Below are positions 53,576 to 64,000 of a stretch of 64,000 nt of DNA, one piece after another. Both the position numbers and the translations under genes were made by a program. The first letter of the stretch is position 1. The number at the start of each line of letters is the position of its first letter. The notes beneath the pieces were generated by a model. It saw nothing but the letters and a program-made list of their open reading frames with translations, ran no database searches and was not told the DNA's origin. Source of the stretch: Labia minor (Eukaryota; Arthropoda; Insecta; Dermaptera; Spongiphoridae); assembly GCA_963082975.1 (NCBI GenBank), contig OY720347.1, positions 9,964,225 to 10,028,224 on the forward strand, in the 5' to 3' direction.

Positions 53576-53996
53576 ACTGATAGTGAAGAATATATATATA
53601 AATGTATAAAAAAAAATATTTCACACTATATTGGGTATACTACTTTTAATACTCAAAATTTTAAATTAATTTTTTATTTGAAATTAACTTCATAATAAAT
53701 AACGTTTTACTGATAATTTAAACAGTTTATGGGCATTTTAGTTAACATGACATTAAAATCTAGAATATAACTTTTATATTTTTTCATTTAATAAGAACAC
53801 ATTAACACATTTTTTTTATGGTTAGTATCAAAGTTAAAAAAAATTCTTAAGTGATATTTTTCTGCATTGTCTAATACTATTTTTCATAAAAATAGAAATT
53901 TTTTTAGTGTTAATTATAGTATCATATTAATGAATAAATCTATATTTATAATTTTTAAATTAGCGATTGATTATTTTTATTACTATCTACTTTATC
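53576..53996. other. AT-rich stretch, nothing recognised
   Basis: No frames or repeat ends. Confidence 0.4.
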
Positions 53997-54530
53997 TATA
54001 TCTTATCTTATTATATTAGCAAAAATTGTATGGTGTATATATTTGTATTTTTGAAATATTAAACCGCTCGAAGTATTTTTTTTTTAAATTCATACCATAG
54101 ATAATATTTCTAAAGAAAACTCAATGTGTTTCAGCCTCGGGGAAAATCATCTTTGTTAGTTTTTTCTTAATTTAAAATAGGAATTTTAATAATAATAAAA
54201 ATAGCACACCGGGCAATGCCGGTCAGCGATTCCTTAAATACAAAATATTATCAATAAAATAAAATTAAAAATATTTTGTAATCAAATTACGAAATATGTA
54301 TTATGTTATATCAACAGGCCATACTTTACTTTTCTGTCTTTCAGTGCATTAATTCAAACGTTTAATGACTGTATGTCTTATGACTATTTTTGTTTTTTAA
54401 TTTGTTCTTTTAAATTATTTGAAATTGTTTCATATATTTTGTTGTTAATTTATTTTAAATAATAATCTTAATCTTAAATATTCATATTTCATAAGGAATA
54501 ATTTTTGGCTCGGTGAACCAGGTACTAGTA
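53997..54530 (+). repeat. R6 repeat, near full length
   Basis: TATCTTATCTTATTATATTA then GCAAAAATTGTAT; AAACCGCTC; CATACCATAGATAATA; GCCTCGGGGAAAATCATC; AGTTTTTTCTTAATTTAAAA; a stem-loop ACCGG-GCAATG-CCGGT (54210-54225); CGATTCCTTAAATACAAAAT; end GGCTCGGTGAACCAGGTAC. The segment GGGGAAAATCATCTTTGTTA...TTAATTTAAAAT is shared with R1 (43270-43310). Confidence 0.55.
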
Positions 54531-55121
54531 ATAAAATAAACAAACTAATTTCTATGGACCTCAAAATCTTTAAAATTATTTCTATGGGCTGACGAAGAGA
54601 AGGTAGAATTTTCATATATCCTCATCTCTCTCTCTCTCTCTCTCTTTCTTTCTTTGTCTGCAGTCTGTTTGGCAGATTTCATATTCCATCTGAGATGTTT
54701 TAGTGTCAACATACGGCAAGATTTTTCCTAACAGACTTTTTCCCAACGCTTATGAAACAAACAAAAAAAAAACTTTTTTAACTTGATTTATAGACTCCAC
54801 ATCATCTGAATACATAAGCTAGCAAGTGTAATAGTATTTTCACAGAATTAAAAAAAAACATAAAATAAATATTGGTTTTATTTTTAATATTAATCGTACT
54901 ATCATCATTTGATATTAATAATCTTAATGTAAATATTTTATATTTTTTTTAATAAAACTTCCAGCCATTATATTTATTAGTAGGTTTATTTATTTTCAAT
55001 TATTATAAATATAAAATAATTAATTTTAAAAATTTCTCTTATTTTCAGTAGCTTTAATTTGATCAATTAGATGTAATTTATTTAAATATAATACGTTTGT
55101 TTATGTTTCAATAATTACAAA
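54531..55121. other. Stretch with (CT)n array, no genes
   Basis: (CT)n/(TTTC)n at 54624-54657. Otherwise nothing recognised. Confidence 0.5.
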
Positions 55122-55123
55122 TA

Positions 55124-55560
55124 CGAGGGTGGGGTGAAAAGTTTCCGGCCTGATCAAGAAAAACGATGTTTTTAAATTTTTTTTTCTTTATTTTTCAACA
55201 TTTAAGATAGCTGATACCTGTACGATGTTAGCTGAGCATGTGCGAAATATTTTGCACAGCCATTTGAACATGGAAAGCTGTGTGCAACGTGGGTGCCGCG
55301 TTTGCTATCGTAACCAAAAACAGCTTCGAAAAAACATTTCTACCGACAATTTGGCGCTGTAGGCGTAATCCAAACGAATTTTTGCGTCGATTCATAACTG
55401 TTGATGAGACTTAAATTAAATTAATTAACTAAATTAGAACATCGTTATGAGAAATGTATCAGTGTTGATGGAGATTATGTAGAAAAATAAAGCAAAAAAA
55501 AAAAAAATTTAAAAACATCGTTTTTCTTGGTCAAGCAGGAAACATTTCACCCCACCCTCG
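55124..55560 (+). mobile_element. Mar3 mariner-derived MITE, copy 2, 437 bp
   Basis: CGAGGGTGGGGTGAAAAGTT at the left and AACATTTCACCCCACCCTCG at the right, TA on both sides (55122-55123, 55561-55562). Interior is in the opposite orientation to copy 1. Confidence 0.8.
55200..55362 (+). pseudogene. Mar3 transposase fragment
   Basis: TFKIADTCTMLAEHVRNILH then SHLNMESCVQRGCRVCYRNQ and KQLRKNISTDNLAL. Same coding segment as 25266-25440 but decayed differently: here VRNILHSHLNM is readable (mariner linker before WVPR), while KLCARWVPRLL is lost. Together the two copies indicate a common, longer parent. Confidence 0.65.
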
Positions 55561-55737
55561 TATTTTTAAATTTTAGCAATATAATGTATGTAGATGTGTT
55601 TATTTTTTGAAAATTTTGGAATACTCAATATGATCGCAATCCAATATTGAATATTCAATCTAAATTTGTCACTTTTGATAATTGAAATTTAAAATTTAAT
55701 CATCGAAAATTGTCTTTGCTATAATCTTAATAGAACG

Positions 55738-55792
55738 CCCACAAAAATTCTAAATTCACCTTTTCTTTTGAACAGACCTCGTATATTTTAGA
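55738..55792 (-). mobile_element. Mar2 terminal fragment
   Basis: Minus strand TATACGAGGTCTGTTCAAAA then GAAAAGGTGAATTTAGAATT and TTTGTGGGCGTT; about 50 bp only. Confidence 0.65.
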
Positions 55793-55857
55793 ATAAATCG
55801 ACTAAATATAAAAATATTTGATAAGACCTCCTCTATGCTATCTATCATTGATTATAC

Positions 55858-56579
55858 TAGTGCAGTGATTCTCAACCTTTTTTTTTTACCGCGGCACACT
55901 TTTAACGGTTTAAAAATTTGGCGGCACACAAAGAAAAAGATGTGTAAAAGTTATTTATTTACCTATAATAGACTGTGTAATATAGTTTATGATAATAATC
56001 AGGGGTCAGCAACCTTTTTCAATAGCCGGGCACATTTCTGTAATAATATAATGGGGTGGGGACACTTGGTGATAATTAGAGCCATATTAAAAAATCGAAA
56101 ATGTTTAAGAGCCTGATCGCAAAATCATTTTACCTTTTTCTTTACATACTTATAAAATAAATAAGTAATTTTTCTTGATTTGAATTTTATATTTGTAAAA
56201 TTTGGCGGTACATTTTGAAAATCTCACCGCACAAAAAATTGCCGCGGCACAGTGGTTCAGAATCATTGTACTAGTGGTTCTCAACCTCTTTTTGGACCAA
56301 ACGCCCACTTCGTAAGGCTGGCTTCATAATTCGCCCCCCTATAAATTTTAACAGATAAAAATTGCATGATAATCTCTAATATAAGGTAGGTACACTTGGT
56401 GATACTTAGAGCCAAATTGAAAAAAAAAGCGGAAATGTTTAAATACCTGATCGCATAATCATCTTAGCTTTTTTTTAGAGTTGAAAATGATTTCGCCCCC
56501 CCCCCCCCCCCAAAAAAAAAAAAAAATCGAATAGTGAAATAATCGCCCCCTTTAAGATGTCGATCGTCCAGGTTCACTA
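55858..56579 (+). mobile_element. hAT-B MITE containing a nested hAT-A
   Basis: The outer element starts TAGTG at 55858-55862, continues after the insertion with TAGTGGTTCTCAACCTCTTT at 56272, and ends GGTTCACTA at 56579. Perfect 8-bp duplication GATTATAC (55850-55857 and 56580-56587). A C17 run at 56497-56512 then an A run lie inside. The right terminus has lost GAGAAT compared with GGTTGAGAATCACTA. Confidence 0.8.
55863..56268 (+). mobile_element. hAT-A MITE nested in hAT-B, 406 bp
   Basis: CAGTGATTCTCAACC at the left, GGTTCAGAATCATTG at the right; perfect 8-bp duplication TACTAGTG (55855-55862 and 56269-56276), which spans the junction of the outer element's flank and its first five bases. 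Longer than other copies because it includes an extra block with CAGGGGTCAGCAACC and CCGGGCACATTTCTG. Plus frame 55835-56116 is not a gene. Confidence 0.8.
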
Positions 56580-56587
56580 GATTATAC

Positions 56588-57353
56588 TATCCAAAATCAT
56601 AAAATGAAAATAAATGTCTGAAAATCAATTCAGCTGAGAGATTTTTTTTTAGAGATTTTAACAAAAATAAATGCTTATAAATTATCCAAGTGTAATAATA
56701 ATCATTAATTTCTAAAATCTTTAAAAATAAATTTTACACATTTAATTATTTATAAGAAAGTACAATAGTATCTCGCACCCAGTCACAACTGTATACAATT
56801 TACATTTAAATTTAAAAAAATGTCTCAATTTATTTAAAAATTAATTTGTAACGGGTATGTATATTTATATTTATTTATTTGTGTTAATTTTTTTTAAGAT
56901 ATATCTCAAGTTTTAATCAACAAAGACCGGTGAGGAATTTTGGACGGTTGACCGCCTGGGAACTGTCTCTTCCAATCCCAGCGGAATGACTCAGGTGGCT
57001 CATTGAATTTAATTAGAACGAGTAAGGGGGTGGCAACAGAACAGGAACCCTCTTTCTTCACAAAATCACTTATTTATACCTTGCAATGGTTTTTCAATCT
57101 AAACGCTTGTTGGTTTATTTAATCGATAACGTTGCCTCAGGGACCCTCTTTTGTTTTTCATTAATTTCATTCAATATAGCTATTAGAAAATTTAATTTGA
57201 AAATTTTGAATTAAATAAATAAAGAAATTTCAGCAAAAATAGAAAACTATTTTTTTTTTTTTTTTGATATTGTATTATGCGATCCTAAATTTATTTAAAA
57301 ATTTGAACTAACAATTCCAACGGTCATTTGTCACTAAACTAATCTATTTATTT
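56588..57353. other. Stretch without recognisable genes
   Basis: A mixed block at 56930-57070 (GACCGCCTGGGAACTGTCTC) has no long frame. Otherwise AT-rich. Confidence 0.4.
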
Positions 57354-57400
57354 TAGGTGGCGGCATGAGCCACCGGTGGTACATGCCGGCGGGAACGTGT
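57354..57400. mobile_element. TTAA-MITE remnant
   Basis: AGGTGGCGGCATGAGCCACC and TGCCGGCGGGAACGTG followed by TTAA; the right terminus corresponds to that at 6990-7010. The left terminus is not preserved. Confidence 0.45.
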
Positions 57401-57670
57401 TAAATCATTCATCACTTGTTCTAAGTGAATCATAGCATATGTTAATTAAATAAGATTAAAAATAATATGGTGACTTGATCCGGTTTAGTCATCATAGTAA
57501 GGCTGAAAAATCACAAAAAAAAAAACTCTAAAATTCCATGTATACATCTCTAACTGGCAATATATTTGAAATAAAGGATTGCCATTCTAATGAGTCACAA
57601 TTCATTAATTCAAAATTCGAATGAAAATTAATAAAATAGTTGACACTAGTAACATTCAAAATAATAAATA

Positions 57671-58440
57671 TGGAGTGTCCACTCTACTATCTCGCAAATT
57701 TGTATTGGATTAATTATCATATACGTATTATATTTAAATTAAATTTAATTATTAATTTAAATAATAAATAATAATTGGATTGGATTAATTAATTAAAAAG
57801 CTTAAATTTATAGTATTGTCATTCAATTAAATTAATTAATTATCATATATTAAATTTAAATTTAAAACATTTATCTTCATTTTTAACTCAAAATTTAACA
57901 CATTGACTGCCAATCACTTAAGAGTTACATCGAGAGTTAATGCCTTCACATGGAAGTAGATTTTACTCAGATGCCAACATATTTATTGTAAGAAATTTGA
58001 CTTAAAAATTGTAATAAAAGATAAATATGTGATACCTACGTATTATTTATGCTTTTCATAGAAGAATTTTATAATTACGCGTCAACGAGTGATTATCACT
58101 TTGTTGATGACAACACGCCACGTCCTGGCGCGTGATTGACAATCAACGTGTTAAAAAATTTAAAATATTAATTCCGGTACTTTCAGCGATTCAATCCAGC
58201 TGAAATTCTATATATAGCAGTTTTATACAATTTTTAATCATGTGAAAAACTATCAAACATAGATCGTTATTTTTACGGTCACTTTAGAGGAAAAAAAAAT
58301 GAATACACGCGTGGTAGTTAATGGTCCTCCTTCGAATGAGCTGCATTTCTCAAAAGATGATAGAAAACTACGAATTTTGAATAATGCCCGTGTACTAAAT
58401 TTCATTATTCTAGCTCAAACTGTTTTTGCGTAAGTTGGTA
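57671..58440 (+). mobile_element. R2 repeat copy 8
   Basis: TGGAGTGTCCACTCTACTAT then CTCGCAAATTTG start; about 300 bp of extra AT-rich sequence before CACGCCACGTCCTGGCGCG; then the usual blocks to CTAGCTCAAACTGTTTTTGC. Cut off at 58440 where the next copy begins. Confidence 0.65.
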
Positions 58441-58441
58441 C

Positions 58442-58923
58442 ATCTAATTAATTATAAATTAAAATTAATAAATAATATTTATTAAATCAGCGCATGTTTG
58501 ACTCTTTGTTAATGGCACTACGTCACGTGTTTGCAGTGTTAAAAAATTAATTCCCGTACTTTCAGTGATTCAATCAAGCTGAAATTCTATATATAGCAGT
58601 TTTATACAATTTTTAATCATATGAAAAACTTTCAGACACATATCTTTATTTTTACGGTTTTTCCTGCTGAGCTACATTTCTCAAAAGTTGATAGTAAACT
58701 ACGAATTTTGAACAATGCCCGTATACCAAATTTCATTATTCTAGCTCAAATCGTTTTTGCGTAATCTCACACACACACACACATATATATATATATGTAT
58801 ATAAATAGACATTTTGCTCAACCTTAGTGAAAATGACTCAGGGACCTTCAAAACGTATAAAAACATCAAAATCTTGACATTAAAAATTTTCTTGATCGCA
58901 ATACTATCTCTGGCGAGATAGTA
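58442..58923 (+). mobile_element. R2 repeat copy 9, 5'-truncated, adjacent to copy 8
   Basis: Starts inside the AT-rich part (ATCTAATTAATTATAAATTA) and continues to the complete 3' end ATCGCAATACTATCTCTGGC then GAGATAGTAAAA. CA and TA microsatellites at 58767-58800 sit where other copies have the (CATA)n tract. The head-to-tail position suggests unequal exchange or a second insertion. Confidence 0.65.
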
Positions 58924-59801
58924 AAAACAAAAACACAATTTGAATATTTGATAAATTAATGATAATTCAATTGATCAATTTTATTTTGCCAACCAAATTC
59001 TTGATTATATTAGAAGCAACCAACTCATATTGATAAGAATTTTCAAAAAAAAAATTTGTACAATAATATTTTTTTTCTAAGTTATCTCAACATATTCATA
59101 AAATTTGTCAACCAAGGCTGAAAGAATGATAAAAAAAAAGTAAACGTTTATCATGCCATTTCAACCTTGACGGAATCTCACCAAAAATATCACTCGACAG
59201 TCCTTGCAAATGAAATAAATATCATAAAATTATCATCAAGAATTTTTTTAAATAAATAAATAAATTATAAATAATATCCAGGAATGAGTAATAAAAAAAG
59301 ACTATTATCAAATAAATTTGTATTTTATTTAAAAATAAATAAATATTCTATGGATTATCTCTTTTTTATTTCTTAATTAAAAAATAATTTTATTATTTAA
59401 ATATAATAATAGTTAATAGTTATAGGAATTGAGAATATAAAATTGTCAAACAAATAAAATCATTTTTATTCAAACAAACGATATATCATTAAATAAGTTA
59501 TTTTTGAAAAATTCATTCATTATTCACATTCACTTCTATGATATTCAAATGGATTGTGTGAATATGTATTTTTTTGAAATGACCTTCTCAAAAGAGTTTT
59601 ATTATTTTTGTCATTTTACTATAAAATACTATTAAAAAAAAAATTACTTTTAAAAAGTATTTCAATTTTTGAAGGGAAAAAATTAACAACCTTCGCGCGC
59701 GCGCGAGAGAGAGAGAACAATCTCTTTTCTTCAATTTTACTCAATTAGCGCCCCTTATTAAATTTAAATATATTTTATTATTTATTAGATTTATAATTCA
59801 A
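58924..59801. other. AT-rich stretch; CG/AG array
   Basis: (CG)n followed by (AG)n at 59694-59717, the only alternating CG run in the window. No genes recognised. Confidence 0.5.
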
Positions 59802-60022
59802 GGCGCCATTGGATGTGTGGGTAGCGAACCTGCCTAACGTTCAAATCCCGGGCCTGGCAAGGGAATTTCCCTAACTGGGGTCTATGGGACGGAGTCAACC
59901 CAGCCTCCGGGAACAACATTGGGGAAAAGCTACTTAATAGCGCCTCCGATCAAGATAATCAAGGTAAAGGTTGAGAGGACGTTTTACTGATCATAGGACA
60001 CCTCATTGATATAACCGGCTAC
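59802..60022 (+). mobile_element. SINE1 copy 3
   Basis: GGCGCCATTGGATGTGTGGG then GTAGCGAACCTGCCT; a deletion joins CTAACGTTCAAATCCCGGGC (B box GTTCAAATCCC); shared body to CACCTCATTGATATAACCGG. The final AGGACGTACAAAGTCAG part is absent, as is a poly-T tail. Confidence 0.75.
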
Positions 60023-61160
60023 AAATGTCAGAGGTTTTGAATTATAATTATTTTGACTAACTGATTTTCAAAATGTGAGTAACACCTGGAAAAAGGTCAG
60101 TTTGGGACAATCTGGGGCGGGTTTTATTGATCCTTCAAAAAACCCCATTAATGAGGTTTTAACCAAACTGTTTTTGTTGTTTTTGTTTTTTTTTAAATGT
60201 TACAAACACACAATATCTAAAATTGCTTTTCATAAAAAGTTATAAAGGTATTCATTCCGCTGAAATAGTTATAAGGGAATCAATGTCTTATCTGCCTTAT
60301 CATTTTTAATTTGTTAATGTTTGCATAAGCATCAGGCACATGCCAATCTTAGTGATAATCTTGGAGGTGAAACGACAAAAATAGGCTATTATAAAACATA
60401 AATAAGATAACTTAAAAAAAAAAAAATTTAAGTTTTATTTATAATTTTTCATGAATAAAAACATTTACTTATCAATATTCATTTGTTTAAGTATTATTTT
60501 AATATATTAAAAATTAAAATTAACTGCATGAAAAAGTAAGATATTTTCAACTTTACCTGATTTAATTATAATTTTTAAAAAAATAATCCTGTATATTAAA
60601 ATGAATATAAAATAATTCTAATATTAAAAATGTGTGTGTGTGTGTGTCTGTGTGTGTGTGAGACTATACAAATTTTTACTAAGGAAAAATAAACTATTCA
60701 CAATACATCATTTTATACAACGTTTTGAGAATCCTAAAAGAATTATGATGCATTTGAAAATAATTTGAATTATTTTTTTTTACCTTGAAATAAAATTATT
60801 TTTTTAATTTCATACAATAAAAGATCTAAATGAAAATACTTCGATGAATTATTAAACAGTAATTGAATCATTAAATTAATAAATTAAACATTTGTTTTTA
60901 TAATAATATTCATTTAACATATTAAATAAGAATTATAAATACTTCATGAATATAATGTATTTATAATGGATTCTTTTAAAAATTTAGGTCCTCTATTCTA
61001 TTCGTATATAATCTACTATACTATCTACTTGATCAACGAAAAAGTGAAAAGATTTCTTATCAAATGACAAATCTGACATTGAATCTCACAATATAATGTT
61101 TATTGTACATACAGATATATATATATAAATGCATCTATTTATTTCTTTAAAATATTATTA
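60023..61160. other. AT-rich stretch; (TG)n array
   Basis: (TG)n at 60629-60662. A short inverted pair AACCCCATTAATGAGGTTTT at 60140-60160. No genes. Confidence 0.45.
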
Positions 61161-61526
61161 GAAGGATGGTTTGAAAAGTCTTTGCAAAGTCAGAGAGAGG
61201 GCACTACTGGTGCGTATGAAGATATTTTCAGATAGCAGCTCTTGGAAGAACACACATCATGTTTCAGCCAGATTCGTTAATTTCTTCGTGTTTGACATTC
61301 GTTTGAATCAAAAAAGTCGAGAGATTTTCAAAACAGACCACTGTCCGGACTATTCTTTGGTCTCAAGATTGAAGTGTGGTTGATCCATGTTTAATCCACA
61401 GAACTTTAAGCGTCGTTTCGCGACTGGCTGTGTTCCTCCAAGAGATGCTACTAACTGAAAATAGCTTAAATACGTTCCATTGGTGCCCTCTCTCTGATTT
61501 TGCACAGATCTTTAAAACCACTCTCG
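61161..61526. mobile_element. Mariner-type MITE, 366 bp
   Basis: Left GAAGGATGGTTTGAAAAGTC, right (inverse) CGAGAGTGGTTTTAAAGATC; both continue with TGCAAAGTCAGAGAGAGGGC-type sequence, about 48 bp inverted in all. TA on both sides (61159-61160 and 61527-61528). The interior frame 61171-61383 starts within the inverted end and resembles nothing I recognise. Confidence 0.75.
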
Positions 61527-61528
61527 TA

Positions 61529-62496
61529 GGTCTACATATTTATCATAAATAAATTCAAATTTATTATAAAATTTCAATGGAATGATTAAATTTTACTTTT
61601 TAAGAAGAGATGTCACCAATAAGTTCCACGATGGATGCGCAAATGTGGAGAGAGGGATGGCTAGTCGGCCCTTATAAGGGGAAGGAGGAAAGTGAAAATT
61701 GAAAGAAAGTCTGTTGAGCGACAGCAAATTTTTCTATATTAGCAAAAAGAAAGAAATAAAGAAAAAATAGGTGGAAGGGAGAGAAGAGTGAGAAAATGTC
61801 TTCTTAATATCGAAAATGTATTTATAAAAGAAATATATACAGTAGGAATATAATTATATTAATTACACAATTATATGGAAAGAGAAATTATCGTAAGATG
61901 ATTTCAGGAACTGAGGGGAATTATAATGGAAAACTAGCCTATTTTCGTTTAGCCAAAATATTCCTTAAAATAGGAAATAGTTTAAATTCCTATTTTGTGT
62001 GTATGTGATTTAGTAAGATAGCTAACACTTTAGCAATACCTTCAAGATAAGAAAGACGTATAAAAGATTAATTTGGCACTGTGCAAGTATAAAATAAAAA
62101 AAAATATCTGTTTAAAAGAGACAAAAAAAAACAATTAAATAAATATTATTTACAAAATTCCTATTTTAACATCAACTGTTTGAACAGGTGTATGGAAAGA
62201 CAGGAACTCACCTGAAACAAAGAAAATATCAAATATTAGCATTTTAATTGCTATTGAAAAAAACATTCCAACTATAGTCATATTGTGATTTTATTTAAAT
62301 AATTTGAATGAAAATATTAATAAAAAATTAGTGAAATGTTTGATTGTGATTTGAAAAGTGATTTTAATCCATATCAATTGTTTATTAATTAATATCTTTA
62401 AAAATTATTGAATAATTTTAAATAATGATAAAATTCAATTAAAATTTTAATTCAATTTCCGTGTGATAAATTTTACAGATTTTACTATAAATTAAC
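61529..62496. other. Stretch without recognisable genes
   Basis: A GC-raised block at 61610-61790 (GTCACCAATAAGTTCCACGA and on) and an A/G-rich block follow. Nothing assigned. Confidence 0.35.
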
Positions 62497-63030
62497 CTGG
62501 TTCACCGAGCTGCCATTCAAATAATTTAAAAGAACATAAATTTAAAAAAAAATAGTCTATAACATAATATATATTTCGTAATTTGATTTTATTTATATTT
62601 ATAATATTTTGAATTTAAGGAAGCGCTGTCTGACGTAGTTGCTGGCGTCATTTAAATTTCTTATTTTTTTTTTATTTTAAATTTAAAAAAAAATAGTCAT
62701 AAAACATAGAGCCCTTAAACGTACGTATTAGGCACTGAAAGACAGAAAAGTATGGTCTGTGGATATAACATAATATATATTTCGTAATTTGATTTTATAT
62801 ATATTTATAATATTTTGAATTTAAGGAAGCGCTGTCTGACGTAGTTGTTGACGTCATTTAAATTTCTTATTTTAAATTAAGAAAATACTAATAAAGATGC
62901 TTTTTCCCTTGACTGAAACCAATACAGATCGATTTTTCTTTATAAAAATTATCTATGGTGTGAATTTCAAAAAAATCCTTCCAGTGGCTTAATATTTCAA
63001 AAATATATATACTTTTGGCTAGTATTTGAA
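62497..63030 (-). repeat. R6 repeat, inverted, with internal duplication
   Basis: Plus strand starts ACCTGGTTCACCGAGC (R6 right end inverted) and ends in the TGGCTAGTATTTG left-end region. A segment of about 100 bp (62550-62650, TTTCGTAATTTGATTTTAT to CGCTGTCTGACGTAGTTG) is repeated at 62765-62865, period about 212 bp. Shares CTATGGTGTGAATTTC and AAGAAAAATACTAATAAAGAT-type blocks with 53997-54530. Confidence 0.55.
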
Positions 63031-64000
63031 TTTTTTTATAAGAATTATGAACACTTAATAATATTTAAAAGAAGAATTTGAACATTAGATACAATTATCT
63101 AATCTATTAGTAATTCAAATAGATAATTTCTACAATTTTGATTATTGTTTATATAAAATATAAAATATTTTGAAAAGTATTTAAAAAAATATCTTGACAA
63201 ACTGAGGAATAGATATCATCATATCATAAATATATTCTAGTTACTTTACCAATTATTCTAATTTATTCTTGATTTATTAGTTTATTTATAAAATGTAAAA
63301 TATGTTATTTTTATAATAAAATTTAATAAAAATTAAAGAAAAAAAAAATTGTGTAAATTATTTTAAAATTTATAAACATGTTTCTCTATAAGTTTGGTAT
63401 CTTCTTGAAGCTTGTCTTTCTTGCTGAACTTCATCTTGTTTCATTAATTAAACTTTATAAATCAAAAATATTTAAAAGTGATGTGTGTATGTGTGTGTAT
63501 GTCATTGGTGTTCATGTCCTTGGCCCTTGCCTTGCCTTCTCTTTACATTCTTAATAAATCACTTGGAAAACTTGTTGTATTTTTTTTTTAGTATCATCTT
63601 CAACTCTTTTTAAGATTACTCTACTCTTTCTGCATTAGCCACTCTATAGAATGCACTTCTCTCTCCCTCTCTCACTCACTCTTCTGTGACAGATCTAATG
63701 ATTGCAAGTGGAGGCTATATCCTCCAACAAACCAGCTATAAAAGGAATATATCGTGTTCAGAATTTATTTATTTATTTATTCCTTTCTTTTATTCTCTCT
63801 TCTCTTTTTAATAACGAATCGTGGCTCATTTTCAACTTGTTTAGATAATCTATTATGGAAAAAACATTACATCCACCTTCTCTATATCTGTTCACTTTGG
63901 TTTCAAGCTTAAAGATACATAGACAGTAGAATTAAATAAATGTAAATATTTTATTATTTATTTCCTTTTGATTCTTCTTATTTTCTTCATTATATATACC
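63031..64000. other. Stretch without recognisable genes to window end
   Basis: TG tract at 63482-63502 and a CT-rich block at 63658-63688. No partner exon of the MBD gene was recognised here. Confidence 0.4.

Noticed and set aside
62160..62215. Possible small exon between splice-like signals on the minus strand
   Set aside because: TTTGTTTCAG on the minus strand is followed by sequence with no recognisable MBD5/6 or other motif.

Overview
The window is AT-rich (by eye well under one third G+C), repeat-laden nuclear DNA of a eukaryote, most likely an arthropod and probably an insect. Evidence for this is a spliced exon with canonical AG/GT borders, several mariner-type DD34D transposase relics, hAT, piggyBac-like and Helitron elements, and tRNA-derived SINEs. 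There are no bacterial-style genes, operons, rRNAs, functional tRNAs or CRISPR arrays. I cannot name the species; a hemipteran-like repeat flavour is only an impression.

One host coding segment can be supported: a 124-bp exon at 47730-47853 (+) encoding the second half of a methyl-CpG-binding-like domain of the MBD5/MBD6 (Drosophila six-banded) type. Both exon ends are splice sites and I find no partner exon elsewhere, so the window is most simply read as two very large introns of this gene (upstream more than 47 kb, downstream more than 16 kb), filled by transposable elements.

Layout. 1-10.5 kb: SINE1, a mariner nested in an R1 repeat, a 176-bp mini-Helitron, a 67-bp TTAA-flanked MITE, a hAT element nested in an R2 repeat, and three R5 units. 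11-18.9 kb: hAT MITEs, R2, a 2.2-kb near-perfect palindrome whose arms carry a broken transposase-like gene, a mariner foldback and a 151-bp hAT MITE. 20-30.4 kb: SINE2, R2, mariner copies (Mar2, Mar3, a mauritiana-like relic), a hAT-B MITE and R1. 33-40 kb: SINE1, hAT-C, a dead mariner, R2, a second Mar2. 41-44 kb: a triple nest (hAT-A containing R1 containing a 769-bp TIR element) followed by an inverted R1 copy and R2. 46-49.8 kb: a TA-flanked TIR element, the MBD exon, a palindromic TTAA element split by two hAT copies at mirror-image sites, and a Mar2 fragment. 50-64 kb: more hAT MITEs (one nested in another, with both target-site duplications readable), Mar3, tandem R2 copies, SINE1, a mariner MITE and R6.

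No mobile element here has an intact transposase: each coding relic has stops, frameshifts, internal deletions or lost catalytic aspartates. Names R1-R8, Mar1-3, hAT-A to hAT-E and SINE1-2 are labels local to this report. The most interesting structural observations are (i) R1, R2 and R5, different in sequence but sharing one architecture (inverted sub-terminal boxes plus a terminal stem-loop) that matches Helentron-associated (DINE-1/HINE-like) elements; (ii) the 2.2-kb palindrome with a templated 25-bp spacer; (iii) the two hAT insertions at symmetric positions in a palindromic piggyBac-like MITE.
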